From JADMJV01 sp964649085 (lineage in GTDB: Bacteria; Vulcanimicrobiota; Xenobia; Xenobiales; JADMJV01): a stretch of 64,000 nt of DNA. The stretch covers positions 1-64,000 of the forward strand of contig CAZYPN010000007.1 of NCBI GenBank assembly GCA_964649085.1. Direction: 5' to 3'. Numbering within the stretch: position 1 is the first letter of the stretch; the number at the start of each line of letters is the position of its first letter. The notes under the pieces were generated by a model. It had not been told where the DNA came from. It made no database searches and worked only from the letters and a program-made list of their open reading frames with translations. Both the position numbers and the translations under genes were made by a program. Shown here piece after piece: positions 7,672-15,866 of this stretch.

Positions 7672-9480
7672 GTGGACCAGCTGGAAAGATTGCAGGCCGC
7701 CGCCATTCTGGAAAGCCTTTCAGAAGGCGTGGTGGCGGTCAACGCCCGCGGTGAAATCGTATTTCTAAACCCGGCCGCTCGCACCTTACTGGGGCTGGGT
7801 CAGCTCTCGCTGCTTGGCCACAACCTCTTCGAGACGCTGCGCCCCCGGGACATGCACGAGCTGGTTCGCGAAGTGGTGGGTCGGGCCCGTCCTGCCTTGC
7901 GAGAATTCCCGATCTTCTCTCCCCGCGAGCGCATCTTGCGAGTGCAGGGCATGCCCTGCGACGCGCCCGGCGAGGACGGAGCTCGGGTTGTGGTGATGCT
8001 GCAGGACGTGACCGAACTGCATCGCTACGATCAGCTGCGTCGCGAGTTTGTCGCCAACGTGTCCCACGAACTCAAGAGTCCCCTGACTTCGATTCGCAGT
8101 CTGACCGAAACGCTGCTCGACGGGGGGCTGCACGACCCCGACTGCAGCCAACGCTTCGTCTCGCTGATCGAGGAAGACTCGTCGCGCCTGAGCCGCCTGA
8201 TCGACGACCTGTTGATTCTCAGTCAGGTCGAGTCGCGGGCTTTCCCACTGCGACTTTCCACCGTGGAACTCGGGGCGGCTCTGCAGGCCGTGCTGGCTCC
8301 ACGCGAGGTGCTGATCGCCAGCAAGCAACTGAGGGTGGCTGCAACAATCACCCCCGATCTGACCCTGCGGGCCGATCCTGACCGACTGCGTCAGGTGCTG
8401 GACAACCTGATCGACAACGCCGTGAAATACAGCCCCGACGGCGGCAGGCTGGAAATCCATGCCCGCCCGGCCCCCGGTGGCATGGCCGAAGTTCGCATTT
8501 GCGACCAGGGTCCGGGCATCCCGGAAGAAGCCCGGCTTCGGGTGTTTGAACGATTTTATCGAGTGGACAAGGCGCGGGCTCGCCAGCTGGGCGGCACCGG
8601 CCTGGGGCTCTCGATCGTCAAGCACATTGTGGAATCGCACGGAGGCCGCACCTGGGTCGAAAGTCGCCCCCAGGGGCCGGGCAGTGAATTCTGTCTGACC
8701 CTGCCCCTGGCCAGCGGCGACTCAGAACGACCCGAGCCCGTCCACTCCCAACATCCCGGGCCCCTGGTGAAGTCGGCGCTACCCCAGGAACTGCACGTGG
8801 AGCTGGGTCAACTGCAAGAGCGCCTGCTGGTGATGGGCGGCCTGGTGGAAGAAGCCGTGGGCCGCTCGGTTCAGGCCCTCACCTTGAGAAATGCTGAACT
8901 GGCCCGTCAGGTGCTGGAGCGAGATCAGTTCATCGATGAGGCCGAGCTGGAGATCGACGAAACTTGCCTGCGCCTGCTCGACGAGCATCGTCCCAGCGGC
9001 AACGACCTGCGCCTGATCGCGATGGCCTTCAAAATCAACGCCGACCTGGAGCGCATGGGCGACCAGGCTTACAACATTGCCGAGCACACTCTGGAGTTGC
9101 TGCGCGAGCCGCTGCTGCATCCCCTGATCGACATCCAAACCATGGCCGAACAGGTGCAGGCCATGGTCAAAGGCAGCCTGGATGCCCTGGTCGAGCGAGA
9201 CATGGACTCGGCCCTGGAGATCTGCCGTCGCGACCGTGAGGTCGACCGGCTCAACCAGCAGGTTTCGAGTCGCATGCTCGCTCTGATGCAGGGCCACCCG
9301 GGTAGCGCCCAAAGAGCCACGGCCCTGATGTTGGTAGCGCGTGCCCTGGAGCGCATCGCCGATCATGCTACCAACATCGCCGAGAATGTCGTTTATCTGG
9401 TCAGCGGACACTCGGTAAAGCACCGTTCGCGCAGCGCCAGGCCCGAAGAGCTCGAGCCATCGCCACCAGATAACCGGTGA
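7672..9480 (+). CDS. PhoR-like histidine kinase fused to PhoU
   Basis: A 602-residue fusion. A PAS-like sensor spans about residues 8-115, the HisKA domain contains His132 (FVANVSHELKSPLTS), and the ATPase shows the N box (LDNLIDNAVKYSP), DQGPGIP and GGTGLGLSIVKH. From about 375 to 578 comes a complete PhoU domain with its two repeats, each with the metal-binding signature (DLERMGDQAYNIAEH about 459-472; LERIADHATNIAEN about 559-572). There is no transmembrane helix, whereas PhoR is usually membrane-bound. The GTG start is 2 bases after the regulator stop with AGGAG upstream. PhoU normally relays Pst status to PhoR, so fusion would hard-wire that contact. The 3' end overlaps the convergent MFS gene by 80 bases. 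Confidence 0.93.
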   Translation: MDQLERLQAAAILESLSEGVVAVNARGEIVFLNPAARTLLGLGQLSLLGHNLFETLRPRDMHELVREVVGRARPALREFPIFSPRERILRVQGMPCDAPGEDGARVVVMLQDVTELHRYDQLRREFVANVSHELKSPLTSIRSLTETLLDGGLHDPDCSQRFVSLIEEDSSRLSRLIDDLLILSQVESRAFPLRLSTVELGAALQAVLAPREVLIASKQLRVAATITPDLTLRADPDRLRQVLDNLIDNAVKYSPDGGRLEIHARPAPGGMAEVRICDQGPGIPEEARLRVFERFYRVDKARARQLGGTGLGLSIVKHIVESHGGRTWVESRPQGPGSEFCLTLPLASGDSERPEPVHSQHPGPLVKSALPQELHVELGQLQERLLVMGGLVEEAVGRSVQALTLRNAELARQVLERDQFIDEAELEIDETCLRLLDEHRPSGNDLRLIAMAFKINADLERMGDQAYNIAEHTLELLREPLLHPLIDIQTMAEQVQAMVKGSLDALVERDMDSALEICRRDREVDRLNQQVSSRMLALMQGHPGSAQRATALMLVARALERIADHATNIAENVVYLVSGHSVKHRSRSARPEELEPSPPDNR

Positions 9481-10636
9481 GGAAGGCCCAACCGTAGAGG
9501 CGGAAGGAGGCCAGAGCCCCCACTTCGCGCAGCAACCAGGGGGTTATCAGGCTGCCTGCCAAACAGGCCAGCAACACCGACTGTTCCCAGGCTGCCTGCA
9601 CCCGACCCATATGAGTCGAAGGCACGTCGCGAGCGATCTGCTGGGACATCAGCACCATAAAGGCACCGATTCCCAGGCCGCGCAACATCCAGCAGCAGAC
9701 CAGTGCAACCAGATTGTGGCTGGCCCCCATTCCCAGGTAGCTCAGGGCAATGAGTCCCAACAACGACCAGCGCAAACGGGGGGTGTCGCGAAAGCGAACC
9801 ACGCCCCGGCTTCCCAGCGCGCCCGTAAGGCCCATGGCAGCCTGCAGCCAACCGTTGTTGGCGGCCCGCACGTGCAACACTTCTTCCAGATAGGCCACGG
9901 CCGTCGACCAGGAAGCCATGCCCAAAAAGGAGAGCCCCAGGTCGACAAGCAGCAGTCCGCGCAGGTCGGCAGAAGCCAGCAGCACCTGCCAACCGCCTCG
10001 CCAACTGCCTTCACAACGGCTGGCACCGACCGGTTGGAAAGGACCGCTCACCCAGGCAGGCGCCAGCAACGCCAGCGATACCAGATAGGTCGCTGCGTCG
10101 ACGGCGATGCCCACCCGAGCATCGCTGACGACCAAAATGATCCCCATCAGGGCCGGTGCCACCAGGCGCACCAGAAAGCCACAGGTGCCTTCCAGCGCCA
10201 CGGCTTCCAACAAGTCGTCACCGCTGAGCAAACGACGCAGAAACGCCGCCCGAGCCGGGCTGAAGAAGGCCGCAGTGGCCCCCAATGCCATCGACAGGCC
10301 GAGGCAAAGCCAAAGGGGCGACGAGCCCGAGAGGCTGGCCAGCAGAGCCAGCAACAGCAGGAAGCGGGCCAGATTGGCCAGCATCATCAGGCGCTTCTGC
10401 TCGCAGCGGTCGGCCACCCAGCCCGCCCAGGGGCTGAGCAGGCCATAAGCCAGAATCTCACCGCTGAAGGCCAGTCCGGTAAGCGTTACGTCGTGGGTGA
10501 TTTCGAGAATGAGGGTAGGTAGGGCCACCACCAGCATGTTGTGGCCCATCTGGGCGGCCAGATCGGCCCAGAACACCCGAGCAAAAGCCGGATAGCGTGA
10601 ACATAATTCAAATGAATTGGAAAAAATTCGAGACAC
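9401..10636 (-). CDS. MFS transporter, probable exporter
   Basis: A 411-residue major facilitator protein with about 12 hydrophobic segments. The signature loop after helix 2 is GWVADRCEQKR, and the overall pattern resembles MFS_3/enterobactin-exporter-like proteins. The GTG start has GGAGGT 5 bases upstream. It follows, on the same strand, a membrane histidine kinase and a 21-residue peptide ORF, which hints at a regulated or peptide export role. Substrate unknown. The last 80 bases are shared with the PhoR-PhoU gene on the other strand. Confidence 0.88.
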   Translation of the reverse strand: MSRIFSNSFELCSRYPAFARVFWADLAAQMGHNMLVVALPTLILEITHDVTLTGLAFSGEILAYGLLSPWAGWVADRCEQKRLMMLANLARFLLLLALLASLSGSSPLWLCLGLSMALGATAAFFSPARAAFLRRLLSGDDLLEAVALEGTCGFLVRLVAPALMGIILVVSDARVGIAVDAATYLVSLALLAPAWVSGPFQPVGASRCEGSWRGGWQVLLASADLRGLLLVDLGLSFLGMASWSTAVAYLEEVLHVRAANNGWLQAAMGLTGALGSRGVVRFRDTPRLRWSLLGLIALSYLGMGASHNLVALVCCWMLRGLGIGAFMVLMSQQIARDVPSTHMGRVQAAWEQSVLLACLAGSLITPWLLREVGALASFRLYGWAFLTGYLVAMARALRAWRCANGALPSVR

Positions 10637-10660
10637 ATCGACCTCCAGGGTGAAAACCGG

Positions 10661-10678
10661 CCCTCGGAAAAACGAGGG
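10661..10678 (-). terminator. Hairpin between the peptide ORF and the MFS gene, possible attenuator
   Basis: On the minus strand CCCTCG and CGAGGG form a 6-bp stem with a TTTTTC loop, followed by CCGGTTTT. It is a weak terminator or attenuator that could lower MFS expression relative to the peptide ORF. Confidence 0.35.
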
Positions 10679-10707
10679 AGAGCGCTACAAAACGGACGGC
10701 TCGGCGG

Positions 10708-10773
10708 TCAGGCCGTGTAGGGATGCACCGAGAAGCCCGAGTCGGTTTGGGCAGGAATCATCATCTTCTGCAT
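10708..10773 (-). CDS. 21-residue peptide ORF between kinase and exporter
   Basis: The ORF encodes a 21-residue peptide, MQKMMIPAQT followed by DSGFSVHPYTA. An AAGGAGGAG ribosome site sits 6-9 bases before the ATG and is among the strongest in the area. The peptide starts 50 bases after the kinase stop and ends 71 bases before the exporter start. It resembles no peptide family I know. It could be a secreted signal, a RiPP-like precursor or a regulatory leader. The evidence is the ribosome site and the position only. Confidence 0.4.
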   Translation of the reverse strand: MQKMMIPAQTDSGFSVHPYTA

Positions 10774-10822
10774 GTCGGGCTCCTCCTTCGAGTGTCAGTT
10801 GCACGAGGTTAGCGGGAACTTC

Positions 10823-12133
10823 TCATTTCGTCAAGACCAGACGGAACTCGCAACCCGGCTCGAGATTCTCCTGTTCCAACTTGCCTCGGTGCAGTTCGGC
10901 CAGCATGCTGGCGATGTAAAGACCCAGTCCGGTGCTGCTTTCCTTGCCCGTGGGACGGCTACCCACCTTACCAAACATCGTGAAAAGGCGGTCTCTCTGG
11001 TCTTCGGGAATTCCCTTGCCCTGGTCACGAACCCTTACGACGAACTGGTGGTCCTGTCGTTCTAAAATCACCTCGATCGTTGAGTTCACGGGGGCATACT
11101 TGACGGCGTTTTCGATCAGATTGTCCAGAATCGAAGCCATGCGCCCCTCATCCACCTCGACTTCAACGCCGTCGTCGAGCCTGGCAGAGATACTCTGCTG
11201 TTTCTTGCGAGCCAGCGGCTCCAACTTGCGCAGGCTGCGTTCGACCAATTTGCCCAGTGCTACGGGGCTTCTCTGCAGCACCACTTTGCGCTCTTCCAGG
11301 TAGGCGGCCTGGCTGAGCTGCTGAATCAGCCCCAAAGCCTGTTGAGCCGCCTGCTCGATGGTGGCCAGATCCCGCTTCAGGCCTTCGTCGAGTGTATATT
11401 CCTCACGGCAGACCTCCACGAGGCCGATGACCGCACCTACCGGATTGCGCAGGTCATGAGCAATGATGTGCAGATGCTCGTGATTGCGCTGCATGGCTGC
11501 CTGAAGACGCGCATAGGCCTGGCTCAATTCTTCGTTCGTGCGCTGCACGCGCAGGCGCTGGCGATCGTAGCTGCTTTTGAACTGGTGGGTGCCATAGCCC
11601 AGGGCCAGCATCGCCGTAAGCAGCCCCAGCGAGCTGTCGACAAACTGAATCCGACTGTTGGGATAGAAGGTGATCCATTCCGGTTGTGTGGCCTGCAACG
11701 TCAGGCAAAACAGGGCCGACCCCAGGTAGAGCCCGAGGAAATGCAGACGATAGGTGGCCGAGATACTCAGAGACAGAAACAAGGCCAGTAGATATACGAT
11801 GGGAATCGAGCCGTGCAGCCCGCCGTTCAGCATCCAGGCCAGCATCAGCGTCAGACAGGTGGAAATGGCGAACGTCCATTCCAGTTCGTGGGTCAATCCG
11901 GAACGCAGCGCTTTCCAGCGCAGCCCCTCGAGCAACAACATCAAGCTGAGCACCACGGCCATCAAGGCCGGCTGCAGACCTCCCAGCAGGTTGACGCCCT
12001 GAGTCAGCAGACAGTAGCAACTGGCGATGCGGCAGGCGGAAACAAACTGGCGAACTTCAAAAGGAAGTTGCGTAAACACCCCCGTTTCGGTGCTCTTTTC
12101 CACCCCCGCAGATTCACCAGCGGGCCTGTCCAT
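10823..12133 (-). CDS. Membrane sensor histidine kinase
   Basis: A 436-residue kinase. The N-terminal half (about residues 35-190) has six or so hydrophobic helices. Then come a coiled linker, the H box HIIAHDLRNPVGAV, the N box LDNLIENAVKYAP, RDQGKGIP and STGLGLYIASML. ATG 12133 has GGAGGT upstream; the frame is open to 12160 but lacks support there. It starts 13 bases after yraN. No response regulator lies beside it, so its partner is elsewhere. The multi-helix sensor without a periplasmic domain resembles kinases that sense membrane or peptide signals. Confidence 0.9.
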   Translation of the reverse strand: MDRPAGESAGVEKSTETGVFTQLPFEVRQFVSACRIASCYCLLTQGVNLLGGLQPALMAVVLSLMLLLEGLRWKALRSGLTHELEWTFAISTCLTLMLAWMLNGGLHGSIPIVYLLALFLSLSISATYRLHFLGLYLGSALFCLTLQATQPEWITFYPNSRIQFVDSSLGLLTAMLALGYGTHQFKSSYDRQRLRVQRTNEELSQAYARLQAAMQRNHEHLHIIAHDLRNPVGAVIGLVEVCREEYTLDEGLKRDLATIEQAAQQALGLIQQLSQAAYLEERKVVLQRSPVALGKLVERSLRKLEPLARKKQQSISARLDDGVEVEVDEGRMASILDNLIENAVKYAPVNSTIEVILERQDHQFVVRVRDQGKGIPEDQRDRLFTMFGKVGSRPTGKESSTGLGLYIASMLAELHRGKLEQENLEPGCEFRLVLTK

Positions 12134-12146
12134 CCTGGACCTCCAA

Positions 12147-12494
12147 CTAAAAAGCGTCACGCAAGTGTTCGAGCTGAAAAGGCTCGCCCCAGAGCCAGAT
12201 CACATCAAAGCGCATGTCGACCTCGTGGCTCTCGCCCTGGCTCTGAAGAAACTCTTGAGCAGCGCGCCGAATACGCTGCTGTTGCCGCCAACTCAGGGCC
12301 TCGACCGGGGGCCGGCGCAGGCTCGACTTGACCTCGATAAAGGTCCAGGCCGGACCTTCGCGACCCACCAGATCCAATTCACCGGTGCGCCCTCGAAAGT
12401 TGCGCTGAACCAGGGTCCAGTCTGGCTGCCTCAGGAGATACTCCAGGGCCGCTTCTTCGGCGCGCCGACCAAATTGGTAGGAAGTGCTCGACAC
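12147..12494 (-). CDS. yraN: YraN family protein (UPF0102)
   Basis: A 115-residue protein with the family pattern: GRRAEEAALEYL, then GELDLVGREG and FIEVKSS, a core related to Holliday-junction-resolvase/endonuclease folds (the E-L-D and E-V-K motifs). Length is normal for UPF0102. GTG start with GAGGAG upstream. Molecular function is not established for the family. It heads the minus-strand cluster of kinase, peptide and exporter, and is only 20 bases from the divergent transglycosylase gene. Confidence 0.9.
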   Translation of the reverse strand: MSSTSYQFGRRAEEAALEYLLRQPDWTLVQRNFRGRTGELDLVGREGPAWTFIEVKSSLRRPPVEALSWRQQQRIRRAAQEFLQSQGESHEVDMRFDVIWLWGEPFQLEHLRDAF

Positions 12495-12514
12495 TGGGGG
12501 AAGCTCCTCTCAAG

Positions 12515-14119
12515 ATGAGGTGCAGCAAAACTCTGGTAGTGGCCGCCCTGGCCTGCCTATGCCTGAGCTGCCAGAAAGCGCCCCCTTCCCCCACCCCCAC
12601 CGCGACTCCCGCCACCCCCCTGGCGACGCCAACAGGTCCGACTCGGCTGCCTCCCGATATCGATCCCTCGCTTGAGAAGGGTGAGCTGCGCAAGTATTTC
12701 CACAAAAAATACAGCGACCAGGAGTTTCAGTCGGTGCGCTCCCTGGTCGAAGAGCTCTTTCCCAACTACAGTGGGGCCGAGAAGCGCCAGGCCATCAGCG
12801 AAATCCTCTCCTTCAGCTACGTCATCTTTCACCAAACCGAACACCACCGGCTCGACCGCAACCACGCCGCTCTGCGCAAGCACGAGCAAACGCTGGTGGA
12901 ATTCTGTCGTCGCTACCAGGTGCCCGAACTGGCCGTCATGGCGATCGTGTCCTGGGAAAATTCGGGCGGGGTGAGCAAAGTCTCATCGGCCGATGCCGCC
13001 GGACTGGGTCAAATGACCGACGGGGCCATCCAAACCGCCCACGAGTTCGCCCATCAGGAAGCCGTGCGCCTGCGCACCGAGTCGCCCGACCCGGCTGCCG
13101 TGGAGCCGATGGCCAAAGCCCTGCACAGCATCGAAATTCGCCACCAGCAGATGGCGCGTAAAGCCAAAGTCTCTGACGAACGCTTCGTGCCCGAGGCCAA
13201 CCTCGAGGATGTGGTGCTGTTTTTCAAATTTCTCCTGAACCAGTTGGGGGGGCGAGTCGACCACGCCATCGGGGCCTACCACAAGGGCGTGGGAAATACC
13301 GACGACATCCTGTACGATTTTCTGACCCGAGGCGGTCAGGAGGTGGTCTATCCCGCCACCGATCGCCGCGACTTTCTGGAGCAGGTCGAGAAGCGCAACG
13401 TCACCTATCTGACGCTCTGGAACGATACCCGTTCTCGTCAGATGCTCAATGGGCTGAGAACGATGGACGGGGAGGTCACCACTGCCGAAAATCGCTCCGA
13501 GGCCCTGGGCGACGAGAGCGACATCTATCCCTGGAAAGTGCTGGGGTCGCTGGCCGCCTACCGCCAGGGAGCCGACTATGTCAAGCAACAGATCCAACGC
13601 TATAGCCTGCCCCAATCGGAGGTGGAAGTGCGGGGTTTACCTACCTACGAGTCGGCCAACAGCCTGCGACAGGGGCTACAAAGCAAGAAACTGGTGCGCT
13701 GCAAGGCGCCGATCGCCGACTGGGGCTATCGCCAGGGAGCGCCCGAATCTCTGGCCCAGTACGCCGATGCCGTAACCCCCGAACTGGACGGCTATCTCTT
13801 CAGCCTGGTGGCCCGCTGGCGCAATACGGCTCGCAGTAACGAACTGGAGCTGCCGGTGAAGACCCTGATGAACGTGGCTGCACTGGGGCGCGGACAGTAT
13901 GGCCTCTTCTCCAAGGTGCAACTGCGCGGAGTGACCGCACTGCTGGCCCCCCAGGAATTACCCAGGCCGGCTCGAGAAGCCCTCAACAAAGTGTTGGAAG
14001 TAGACTTTCTCAATGATCGCATCTATCGCTCAACGCTCGACAACGGGGACATCCTGATCTGTCTGAACCCCCGCTACGGCCATCAGTTCTGGGCCGCCCA
14101 TCAGAAATATCATCGCTAA
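12515..14119 (+). CDS. Lytic-transglycosylase-like lipoprotein
   Basis: A 534-residue envelope protein. The signal peptide ends in a lipobox (ALACLCLSC, Cys19), then a Pro/Thr-rich linker. An SLT-like domain follows: catalytic Glu about 148 in SWENSGG, then ADAAGLGQMTDGA and AIGAYHKGVGN. These match the E, GLMQ and AYNAG motifs of soluble lytic transglycosylases, which cut the MurNAc-GlcNAc bond. The C-terminal 200 residues are a separate domain with a LNPRYGHQFW ending that I do not recognise. It is followed 10 bases later by the ABC exporter genes. Confidence 0.75.
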   Translation: MRCSKTLVVAALACLCLSCQKAPPSPTPTATPATPLATPTGPTRLPPDIDPSLEKGELRKYFHKKYSDQEFQSVRSLVEELFPNYSGAEKRQAISEILSFSYVIFHQTEHHRLDRNHAALRKHEQTLVEFCRRYQVPELAVMAIVSWENSGGVSKVSSADAAGLGQMTDGAIQTAHEFAHQEAVRLRTESPDPAAVEPMAKALHSIEIRHQQMARKAKVSDERFVPEANLEDVVLFFKFLLNQLGGRVDHAIGAYHKGVGNTDDILYDFLTRGGQEVVYPATDRRDFLEQVEKRNVTYLTLWNDTRSRQMLNGLRTMDGEVTTAENRSEALGDESDIYPWKVLGSLAAYRQGADYVKQQIQRYSLPQSEVEVRGLPTYESANSLRQGLQSKKLVRCKAPIADWGYRQGAPESLAQYADAVTPELDGYLFSLVARWRNTARSNELELPVKTLMNVAALGRGQYGLFSKVQLRGVTALLAPQELPRPAREALNKVLEVDFLNDRIYRSTLDNGDILICLNPRYGHQFWAAHQKYHR

Positions 14120-14129
14120 AGAAACAGCT

Positions 14130-15056
14130 ATGCAAGCCCTTACCATTCGTCAACTACGCAAAACCTATGCCGGTGGCGTCGAGGCTCTGAAAGGGGTCGA
14201 CCTCAACGTGGAAGCCGGTGACTTTTTTGCCCTGCTCGGTCCTAATGGAGCCGGCAAATCGACCTTGATTGGCATTCTCACCGGCCTGGCAAACAAAACC
14301 TCGGGTCAGGTGCAGGTCTTTGACGAAGACCTCGACCGCTCGCCCGAGCGCCTGAAGGCCCAACTGGGAGTCATGACTCAAGAGTTCAATTTCAACGTCT
14401 TCGAGACGTGCTGGAATACCGTCATCTTTCAAGCGGGCTACTATGGCATCCCCTTGCGCCCCGCCCAACAGGCTACCGAAAAGTTGCTGCAAGACCTGCA
14501 ATTGTGGGACAAACGCCACCAACCTGTGCGTAACCTCAGCGGGGGTATGAAGCGCCGACTGATGCTGGCCCGAGCCCTGGTACACCAGCCCCGTCTCTTG
14601 ATTCTCGACGAACCTACCGCCGGCCTCGACATCGAACTGCGCCGCAGCCTTTGGGAGTATCTCCAGCAGCGCAACCAGCAGGGATTGACCATTATGCTGA
14701 CCACCCACTATCTGGAGGAAGCCGAGGCCCTGTGCCGACGCGTGGCGATCATCGACCAGGGGCAAATTCTGCGCGATGCCAGCACCCGCGAACTGCTCTC
14801 CGAGCTTACCCGCCAGACCTTTGTGCTGGAACTCCCCCAGCCCGTGCCCTTGCCCGAGAGTTCCGAGCAGCTGCAATTCCGCTCGGTCGACCCCCTAACT
14901 CTGGAGGTCGATGTGGACCAACGGATGACCATGAACGAGCTGTTTGAACACCTTACCCATTGCGGCGTAAAGGTTCAGAGCCTGCGCACCCGATCCAACC
15001 GTCTCGAAGAGCTGTTCTTGCGCATGGTGGGAAAGAAAGGAAGTGGCCTCTCATGA
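14130..15056 (+). CDS. ABC-2 type transporter ATP-binding protein
   Basis: A 308-residue ATPase. Walker A is GPNGAGKST (about 37-45), the signature LSGGMKRR and Walker B LLILDEPTAGLD. A C-terminal extension of about 80 residues is typical of drug/polysaccharide exporter ATPases (YadG/CcmA type). Its stop overlaps the start of the permease by 4 bases (ATGA), so the two form a translationally coupled export pump. Substrate unknown. Confidence 0.93.
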   Translation: MQALTIRQLRKTYAGGVEALKGVDLNVEAGDFFALLGPNGAGKSTLIGILTGLANKTSGQVQVFDEDLDRSPERLKAQLGVMTQEFNFNVFETCWNTVIFQAGYYGIPLRPAQQATEKLLQDLQLWDKRHQPVRNLSGGMKRRLMLARALVHQPRLLILDEPTAGLDIELRRSLWEYLQQRNQQGLTIMLTTHYLEEAEALCRRVAIIDQGQILRDASTRELLSELTRQTFVLELPQPVPLPESSEQLQFRSVDPLTLEVDVDQRMTMNELFEHLTHCGVKVQSLRTRSNRLEELFLRMVGKKGSGLS

Positions 15057-15826
15057 GCGCCTATCGACTGTACGTAGCCTGGTATACGTTGACCCGCAAA
15101 GAGGTCATTCGGGTGCTGCGCATCTGGTCGCAAACCTTACTGCCTCCGGCCATAACCATGGGCATCTATTTCGTGGTCTTTGGCAGTTTCTTAGGCAGTC
15201 AAATCCGCTCGGTGGGGGAAGTGCCCTACATTCAGTTCATTCTGCCCGGACTGGTGATGATGAGCAGCATCACCAACAGCTTCAGCAATGTGGCCTCCAG
15301 CTTCTTTGCGGCCAAGTTCCAGCGCAACATCGAGGAAATTCTGGTCTCGCCCGTGCCCGACTGGATCATTGTGCTGGGCTATATGGCAGGTGGGGTCGTC
15401 CGCGGCATTTTATGCGGTCTGATCGTAGCTCTGGTGGGGGCCTTCTTCACCCACATTCCCACTCTGCACCCCCTGTGGATCCTGGCCTATCTGGTGGGCT
15501 CGTCGAGCCTGTTCTCCCTGGCCGGATTGCTCAATGGCCTGTTGGCCCGAAAGTTTGACGATGTCAGCATCATTCCCACCTTCGTGCTGACCCCACTGAC
15601 CTACTTTGCAGGCGTGTTTTACTCGATCGACCGACTGCCCGAAAGCTGGCGTCAGGCTTCGCTCGCCAATCCGATTTTCTACCTTGTGGACGGTTTTCGC
15701 TACGGATTTTTGGGCCAGCACGAAGGTTCGCTCTGGGTAGGCCTGTTCTTAATGCTCGCCCTGAATGTGGTGTTCTTCGCCACCGATTTGCTGCTCATTC
15801 GCAAAGGGGTAGGGCTACGCAGTTGA
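15053..15826 (+). CDS. ABC-2 type transporter permease
   Basis: A 257-residue permease of the YadH type with six hydrophobic segments. The conserved segment QFILPGLVMMSSITNSFSN and the late ADRFDDVSIIPTFVLTPLTY-like region (here KFDDVSIIPTFVLTPLTYF) are typical. Start ATG 15053 lies inside the ATPase stop. The same frame is open upstream to 14960 but overlaps the ATPase and is unlikely to be used. It works with the preceding ATPase. Confidence 0.92.
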   Translation: MSAYRLYVAWYTLTRKEVIRVLRIWSQTLLPPAITMGIYFVVFGSFLGSQIRSVGEVPYIQFILPGLVMMSSITNSFSNVASSFFAAKFQRNIEEILVSPVPDWIIVLGYMAGGVVRGILCGLIVALVGAFFTHIPTLHPLWILAYLVGSSSLFSLAGLLNGLLARKFDDVSIIPTFVLTPLTYFAGVFYSIDRLPESWRQASLANPIFYLVDGFRYGFLGQHEGSLWVGLFLMLALNVVFFATDLLLIRKGVGLRS

Positions 15827-15866
15827 GGAGCAGGGAAATCTTGTCAGAGGGCAAACGGCCCGCAGC

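Noticed and set aside
15841..15866. TTG at 15841 as start of the LOG protein
   Set aside because: It has a better ribosome site but is not in the LOG reading frame. GTG 15867 is retained.
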